The notes beneath the pieces are model-generated. The model had not been told where the DNA came from and did no database searches. It saw only the letters and a program-made list of their open reading frames with translations. This document shows, piece by piece, positions 5,534 to 9,210 of a stretch of DNA of 9,210 nt. The stretch covers positions 1 through 9,210 of the forward strand of contig JAOUIM010000119.1 in assembly GCA_029884035.1 (NCBI GenBank), in the 5' to 3' direction. Made by a program: the position numbers and the translations under genes. Position 1 is the first letter of the stretch. Every line of letters begins with the position of its first letter. The stretch is from Aquincola sp. (GTDB lineage: Bacteria > Pseudomonadota > Gammaproteobacteria > Burkholderiales > Burkholderiaceae_C).

Positions 5534-6921
5534 GCCTGAATCGGCGCAGCGCGGTCGAGCTGCTCGCGCTGTACGCGCGGCGCGAGTGCTCGCCGGTCGA
5601 CGTGGCGCGTGCGTTGATCTCGCACATCGAGCGCTGCGAACCGAGGCTGCACGCGCTGTGGGCCTACGATGCCGAGGCGCTGCTGGCACAGGCGCGCGAG
5701 AGCGAGTGGCGCTGGCGGCGCGGCCAGACGCGCTCGCTCGAGGGCGTGCCGGTCACGATCAAGGAGAACATCGCGACGCGGGGCACGCCGGTGCCTCTCG
5801 GCACCGCAGCCACCGAGCTCGTGCCAGCCAGCGCCGATGCGCCGCCCGCGGCGCGCCTGCGCGAAGCCGGCGCGATGCTGGTCGCCAAGACCACGATGCC
5901 CGACTACGGCATGCTGTCCTCGGGCGTGTCGAGCTTTCACGACCAGTTCGGTGGGCACACGCGCAACCCCTGGGACCTGACCAAGAGCCCCGGCGGCAGC
6001 AGCGCCGGCGCAGCCGCCGCCTGCGCTGCGGGCTACGGCCCGCTGCACATCGGCACCGACATCGGCGGCTCGATCCGCCTGCCGGCGGGGTGGTGCGGCA
6101 TCGTCGGCTTCAAGCCGAGCCTGGGCCGCATCCCGATCGATCCGCCGTACGCGGGTCGCGTGGCCGGTCCGATGACGCGCACGGTGGACGACGCGGCGCT
6201 GGCGATGAGCGTGCTGGCGCAGCCCGACGTGCGCGACACGATGAGCCTGCCACCGCAGTCCATCGACTGGCGTGCACTGGACCTCGACGTCAAGGGCCTG
6301 AAGCTTGGTCTGTGGCTCGATGCGGGCTGGGGCCTGCCGCTCGATCCGCAGGTGCGGCGAGCCGTCGAGGACGCCGCACGCGCCTTCGAGGCGGCCGGCG
6401 CGACGGTCGAACCGCTCGCGCCGTTCACGACGCGCGCGATGGCAGATGGCATGAGCGACTTCTGGCGCATGCGCTCGTGGCTCGATCTCCAGGCGCTGCC
6501 GCCCGATCGCCGTGAACGCGTGCTTCCCTTCATCCGCGAGTGGGCGAGCGCCGGCGCACGCCTCACCGGCGAGCGGGTGTTTCGCGGCTACAGCGCGATG
6601 GGCGCGCTGCGCGACGCGGCAGTGGCCGCCATGCAGCGATTCGATGCGGTGCTGTCGCCGGTGTCGCCGGTGCTCAACTTCCCTGCCGAATGGGCGATGC
6701 CGACCAACGACCCGGCACGCGCGATGGAGCACATCGGCTTCACGCTGCCGTTCAACATGAGCGAGCAGCCCGCGATCGCGCTCAACGCGGGCCATGACGC
6801 GGGCGGCTTTCCGATCGGCCTGCAGATCGCAGGCCACCGCCACGACGACCTCGGTGTGCTGCGCGTGGCGCGCGTGTGGGAAGGTATTCGCGCGCCGCAG
6901 CGGCCGTATCCGACGCTGTAG
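5530..6921 (+). CDS. Amidase-signature family hydrolase
   Basis: A protein of about 463 residues from the amidase-signature family, which hydrolyses C-N amide bonds using a Ser-cisSer-Lys triad. With the TTG at 5530 as start, the catalytic residues are K78 (GVPVTIKEN), S157 (SPGGSSAG) and the nucleophile S181 (GTDIGGSIR); the 24-residue spacing between the serines is the family norm. FKPSLGRIP and AGPMTRTVDD follow as expected, and the C-terminus has FNMSEQPAIALNAG and GFPIGLQIAG, typical of amidases. No ATG or GTG lies near the right place: the next GTG is at 5602, inside the conserved N-terminal helix (SAVELLALYARRECSPVDVA). TTG overlapping the previous stop as TTGA is therefore the best start, though no clear Shine-Dalgarno precedes it. 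No signal peptide is seen, so it is cytoplasmic. The substrate is unknown; the transporter context suggests an imported amide or peptide-like compound. Confidence 0.92.
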   Translation: MSLNRRSAVELLALYARRECSPVDVARALISHIERCEPRLHALWAYDAEALLAQARESEWRWRRGQTRSLEGVPVTIKENIATRGTPVPLGTAATELVPASADAPPAARLREAGAMLVAKTTMPDYGMLSSGVSSFHDQFGGHTRNPWDLTKSPGGSSAGAAAACAAGYGPLHIGTDIGGSIRLPAGWCGIVGFKPSLGRIPIDPPYAGRVAGPMTRTVDDAALAMSVLAQPDVRDTMSLPPQSIDWRALDLDVKGLKLGLWLDAGWGLPLDPQVRRAVEDAARAFEAAGATVEPLAPFTTRAMADGMSDFWRMRSWLDLQALPPDRRERVLPFIREWASAGARLTGERVFRGYSAMGALRDAAVAAMQRFDAVLSPVSPVLNFPAEWAMPTNDPARAMEHIGFTLPFNMSEQPAIALNAGHDAGGFPIGLQIAGHRHDDLGVLRVARVWEGIRAPQRPYPTL

Positions 6922-6943
6922 CGGCCCGCGCTACATTCCGGCC

Positions 6944-8311
6944 ATGGCAGCCGCCGCCCGAGATGACCGAGGCCTTCCGCACGGCAGCGCGTGCGAGGAC
7001 GCGCGCGCCGCCGTCGAGAGCGCCACCTGGCGCCTGATGTCGTTCTACGACACGCCGCTGGCCGACCTCGACGCCGCGATCGCCGCCGATCCGGCGTGGG
7101 CGTTGCCGCACGTGATGAAGGCGGGCTTCCTCGCCTCGCTCACCGAGCCGTCGATGCTGGCCGAGGCGCATGGGCATCTCGACGCCGCCCGCGCGCGTGT
7201 GGGTGCGCACACGCCCGTGCGCGAGCGCACCCACCTCGACGCCGTCGCGCTCGCGCTGGAGGGCCGCTGGAGCGCAGCGTGCCGTGCATGGGACGCGCTG
7301 CTGCTCGAGCATCCGTGCGATGCGCTTGCACTGCAGTGGGCGGGGCTGTGGGACTTCTACCGCGGCGACGCGGCTGCCTTGCGGGCCCGTCCGGCGCGCG
7401 TGCTGCCCGAATGGGACGAGGACGATCCGCTGTACCCGCATGTGCTCGCGCTGTGGGCGTTCGGGCTCGAGGAATGCCACCTGCACGGCGCGGCCGAGGA
7501 GGCGGCGCGCAGGGCACTGGCGATCGACGCGCGGGCGCCCTGGGCCGTCCATGCGGTCGCCCATGTGATGGAAATGCAGGGCCGCTTCGACGATGGGGCG
7601 GCCTGGCTGCGCCAGCACCAGGGCACCTGGGCCGAGGGCAACGGCTTCGCCGCGCACCTGTGGTGGCACACCGCCCTGTTCCGCCTCGAAGGGCTCGACA
7701 TGGCGGGCACCTTGCGCGTTGTCGATGGCCACCTGGCCGGTGAGCAACTGCAGATCGGTTTGCAGCGCGTGGATGCTGCGTCGATGCTGTGGCGTTTGCA
7801 TCTGCTGGGTGCGGATGTGGCTGCGCGCGCCCGCGCGCTGGCCGATGCGTGGCCGCACGACGTCGATGGCGAGGCCGGCCTTTACGCCTTCAATGACGTC
7901 CATGCGCTGATGCCGCTGCTGCTGACGGGCGACGTGGCGCGGGCCGAACACTGGCTCGCCCGCTGTGCCGAGCGCGTGATGGCCGGCGACGATGCCCGCC
8001 GCGACAACCACATCGTGGCGCGCGAACTCGGCCTGCCGCTGGCGCGCGGCCTGGTGGCGTTCGCGCGTGGCGAGCACGACGCCGCGGCCGAATGCCTGTA
8101 TCCGCTGCGCGCCACGCTGCCGCGCTGGGGGGGCAGCCATGCGCAACGCGACGTCGTCGACCAGACCCTGCTTGCGGCCTGCGCGCGTGGCAGCCGAAAG
8201 GCGATGGGGCACGCGTTGCTCAACGAGCGAATGCTCGCCAAGGCGGTGACGCCGTTGACCCAGCACTGGCTGCAGGCGCTCGAAGAAGGCCAGGTTCGGG
8301 TGCGCCCGTGA
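6944..8311 (+). CDS. TTC38/StaR-like tetratricopeptide repeat protein
   Basis: A 455-residue, all-helical protein resembling the TTC38 family, which includes bacterial StaR-like proteins. The diagnostic blocks are YPHVLALWAFGLEE (164-177), the conserved histidine motif AVHAVAHVMEMQGRFDDG (201-218) and HLWWHTALFRLEG (238-250). TPR-like helix pairs surround them, for example LADLDAAIAADPAWALPHVM (39-58) and AACRAWDALLLEHPCDALAL (111-130). The conserved His residues (H203, H207, H238, H242) are more than a plain scaffold needs and could bind a metal or act in catalysis, but no activity is established that I know of. The ATG at 6944 is 22 bases after the amidase stop. No Shine-Dalgarno is obvious. 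The frame is open back to 6794 but that part lies in the amidase gene. Its stop overlaps the next start as GTGA. No signal peptide or membrane segment is seen. Confidence 0.85.
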   Translation: MAAAARDDRGLPHGSACEDARAAVESATWRLMSFYDTPLADLDAAIAADPAWALPHVMKAGFLASLTEPSMLAEAHGHLDAARARVGAHTPVRERTHLDAVALALEGRWSAACRAWDALLLEHPCDALALQWAGLWDFYRGDAAALRARPARVLPEWDEDDPLYPHVLALWAFGLEECHLHGAAEEAARRALAIDARAPWAVHAVAHVMEMQGRFDDGAAWLRQHQGTWAEGNGFAAHLWWHTALFRLEGLDMAGTLRVVDGHLAGEQLQIGLQRVDAASMLWRLHLLGADVAARARALADAWPHDVDGEAGLYAFNDVHALMPLLLTGDVARAEHWLARCAERVMAGDDARRDNHIVARELGLPLARGLVAFARGEHDAAAECLYPLRATLPRWGGSHAQRDVVDQTLLAACARGSRKAMGHALLNERMLAKAVTPLTQHWLQALEEGQVRVRP

Positions 8312-8685
8312 GCGGCGGCAAGAGCTCGGCCGAGGCCAAGCGCGAGCAGCGGCTGAAGCTCATGGAAGACCACATCGGAGCGCACCTGCGCCAGGCCGAG
8401 GCGATGGGCGAGTTGAAGTCCGCCCCCAGCTACGGCAAGCCGCTGGGCTTCGGCGACGGCTACGACGAGACGCCCGCCGAACTGCGCATGGGCATGAAGA
8501 TCCTCAAGGACGCCGGCGTAATGCCGCCCGAGGTCGAGGCGATGCGCGAGGCGGCCGCGCTCGAGACGCGAATCGCAGGTTGCGTCGACGACGCCGAGCG
8601 CAGGATGCTGCAGCGGCAGCTGGCCGACAAACGGCAGGCGATCGCGCTGCGGCTCGAAGGATTGGCGCGCAGTGGCAAGCTGTAG
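8308..8685 (+). CDS. DUF1992 (DnaJ homologue subfamily C member 28-like) protein
   Basis: A small basic protein of about 125 residues with the DUF1992 domain, also annotated as the DnaJC28 conserved domain although no J domain is present. The domain runs from about residue 19: MEDHIGAHLRQAEAMGELKS, then the family core YGKPLGFGDGYDETPAELRM, MKILKDAGVMPPEVE, and a C-terminal helix rich in charged residues that may form a coiled coil. The GTG at 8308 overlaps the upstream stop (GTGA) and is preferred because of this coupling. The ATG at 8362 would give a 107-residue protein still containing the whole domain and cannot be excluded. Neither has a well-placed Shine-Dalgarno. Function in bacteria is not established. 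It is the last clear gene of the plus-strand series. Confidence 0.85.
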   Translation: MSGGKSSAEAKREQRLKLMEDHIGAHLRQAEAMGELKSAPSYGKPLGFGDGYDETPAELRMGMKILKDAGVMPPEVEAMREAAALETRIAGCVDDAERRMLQRQLADKRQAIALRLEGLARSGKL

Positions 8686-8902
8686 CCGCTGGTCGCGTGC
8701 GGCGCTCGTTGCAGCCAACAGAACGTGTGACCGCTGTCCGCCGAGGTAACGACCAGCCGGGCTCACCCGAAGAATCGCATCTTCCGCATCGGCGACGGGC
8801 GAGTCGGCGCGACGAGTATTCGCGACGTGAGCGTAGCGATCGTTCAGGCGCGACACCTGTGCGTCGCTGGACGGCCACCTCCGGTCGCTCAGGAGGCAGT
8901 AG
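8686..8902. other. Stretch with no recognised gene or element
   Basis: About 217 bases after the DUF1992 stop contain no reading frame with a recognisable protein. By eye the stretch is less GC-rich than the genes before it and has lost the strong third-position GC pattern. No rho-independent terminator with a T-run is visible for the plus-strand operon; a five-base arm pair CCTCC (8878-8882) and GGAGG (8892-8896) is too weak to call. It may be ordinary spacer or decayed sequence. Confidence 0.5.
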
Positions 8903-8929
8903 ATTCGCGCCGCGGGCGTCCGGAACGGG

Positions 8930-9088
8930 GTGAAGCGGACATTGCCCAACTTCAGCCGCGGCATCTTCGCCTCGATCGAGGACCGGGACGAGAGGCTGAT
9001 GCGCGGCATTCCGGAGCACCACAAGAACCCCATGTCGATCAAGTGGGGGTGCGACGACCCGTCGCGCCGACGCCGTCAATTCTTCTGA
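8930..9088 (+). CDS. Small unrecognised ORF, possibly a gene fragment
   Basis: The frame is open from 8903 (after TAG at 8900-8902) to TGA at 9086-9088. From the GTG at 8930 it encodes 52 residues, including PNFSRGIFASIEDRDERLMR and GIPEHHKNPMSIKWGCDDPS, ending in RRRRQFF. I do not recognise it. Counting by hand over the 52 codons, 47 end in G or C while 24 have G or C in the second position; this contrast is the normal coding signature in GC-rich genomes and is absent just upstream. The start is uncertain: GTG at 8930 has only a weak GGA before it, whereas a perfect AGGAGG at 8891-8896 lies six bases before an in-frame ATT at 8903, which would give 61 residues. It could be a real small protein or the remnant of a larger gene truncated at its 5' side. 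There is no signal peptide or membrane segment. Confidence 0.35.
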   Translation: MKRTLPNFSRGIFASIEDRDERLMRGIPEHHKNPMSIKWGCDDPSRRRRQFF

Positions 9089-9097
9089 CTCGGTGGG

Positions 9098-9210
9098 CTA
9101 GCCACACTTTCGGACCAGATCGGCCGCCATTTCGCCGATCATGATGCAGGGTGCATTCGTGTTCGTCGAGACCATGGTGGGCATGATGGACGCATCGGCG
9201 ACGCGCAGGC
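9098..9210 (-). CDS. GMC-family FAD-dependent oxidoreductase, C-terminal tail (rest outside window)
   Basis: On the minus strand, running in from the right edge to a TAG stop (read from 9100 to 9098), 36 complete codons encode LRVADASIMPTMVSTNTNAP, then CIMIGEMAADLVRKCG. This is the highly conserved end of GMC (glucose-methanol-choline) oxidoreductases such as choline and other alcohol dehydrogenases. The LRVADASIMP block is part of the FAD-binding domain. The second Asn of NTNAP aligns with the active-site Asn/His that works with a conserved His further upstream. The rest of the gene, including the start, lies beyond the window. It converges on the plus-strand genes, so it is a separate transcription unit. 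The family call is strong despite the short length; the substrate is unknown. Confidence 0.9.
   Translation of the reverse strand, partial: LRVADASIMPTMVSTNTNAPCIMIGEMAADLVRKCG

Noticed and set aside
6782..8266. Long minus-strand open frame (494 codons) opposite the TTC38-like gene
   Set aside because: The plus strand has clear family motifs and operon coupling. The antisense translation is Arg/Ala/Gln-rich low-information sequence.
8878..8896. CCTCC/GGAGG hairpin as an operon terminator
   Set aside because: Five-base arms with a nine-base loop and no T-run. The GGAGG is better read as part of a possible Shine-Dalgarno.
7882..9042. Minus-strand open frame (386 codons) spanning the TTC38-like end, DUF1992 and the intergenic region
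   Set aside because: No recognisable motif, and it runs antisense through two supported genes. The part over 8686-9042 shows no coding bias on that strand.
9049..9107. Possible bidirectional terminator between the small ORF and the GMC gene (GGGT/ACCC and GTGG/CCAC arms)
   Set aside because: Stems are only four bases and lack T-runs on either side.

Overview
The window is about 9.2 kb of very GC-rich DNA with GC-rich third codon positions. Gene content, protein style and one short intergenic repeat suggest a betaproteobacterium of the order Burkholderiales (Comamonadaceae or the Rubrivivax/Leptothrix group). This placement is an inference from style; the window contains no marker gene.

From 1 to 8685 every recognisable gene lies on the plus strand and is packed tightly enough to be one transcription unit, or two closely joined ones. 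Several neighbours overlap at stop/start codons (TGATG, ATGA, TTGA, GTGA). The core is a peptide/nickel-type (Dpp/Opp/Nik) ABC importer: the C-terminal part of a DppC-like permease (3-503), a DppD-like ATPase (1745-2719), a DppF-like ATPase (2716-3522) and a periplasmic substrate-binding protein with a signal peptide (3547-5037). The partner permease (DppB-like) is presumably just upstream of the window. Two genes not expected in such an operon sit between the permease and the ATPases: a cytoplasmic DsbA/FrnE-family thioredoxin-fold protein with a CPWC motif (506-1153) and a CYTH-domain protein (1153-1668). A 76-base gap between the CYTH gene and the first ATPase holds a palindromic GC-rich repeat whose end appears to supply the ribosome binding site of the ATPase.

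Downstream of the binding protein are an NTF2-like/SnoaL-like small protein (5048-5533), an amidase-signature hydrolase that probably starts at TTG (5530-6921), a TTC38/StaR-like tetratricopeptide protein (6944-8311) and a DUF1992 (DnaJC28-like) protein (8308-8685). A plausible joint role is uptake of a peptide- or amide-containing compound followed by cytoplasmic amide hydrolysis. The substrate cannot be read from the sequence.

The last 525 bases are different. The stretch 8686-8902 has no convincing gene. After it comes a small unrecognised ORF (about 8930-9088) with a clear coding-type base pattern. On the minus strand, running in from the right edge, is the C-terminal tail of a GMC-family flavin oxidoreductase (stop at 9098-9100). 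The window contains no RNA gene, CRISPR array, insertion sequence or prophage that I can support. I did not find a clearly new system. The most useful leads are the operon composition, the repeat that carries a Shine-Dalgarno sequence, and the small ORF near 8.9-9.1 kb.
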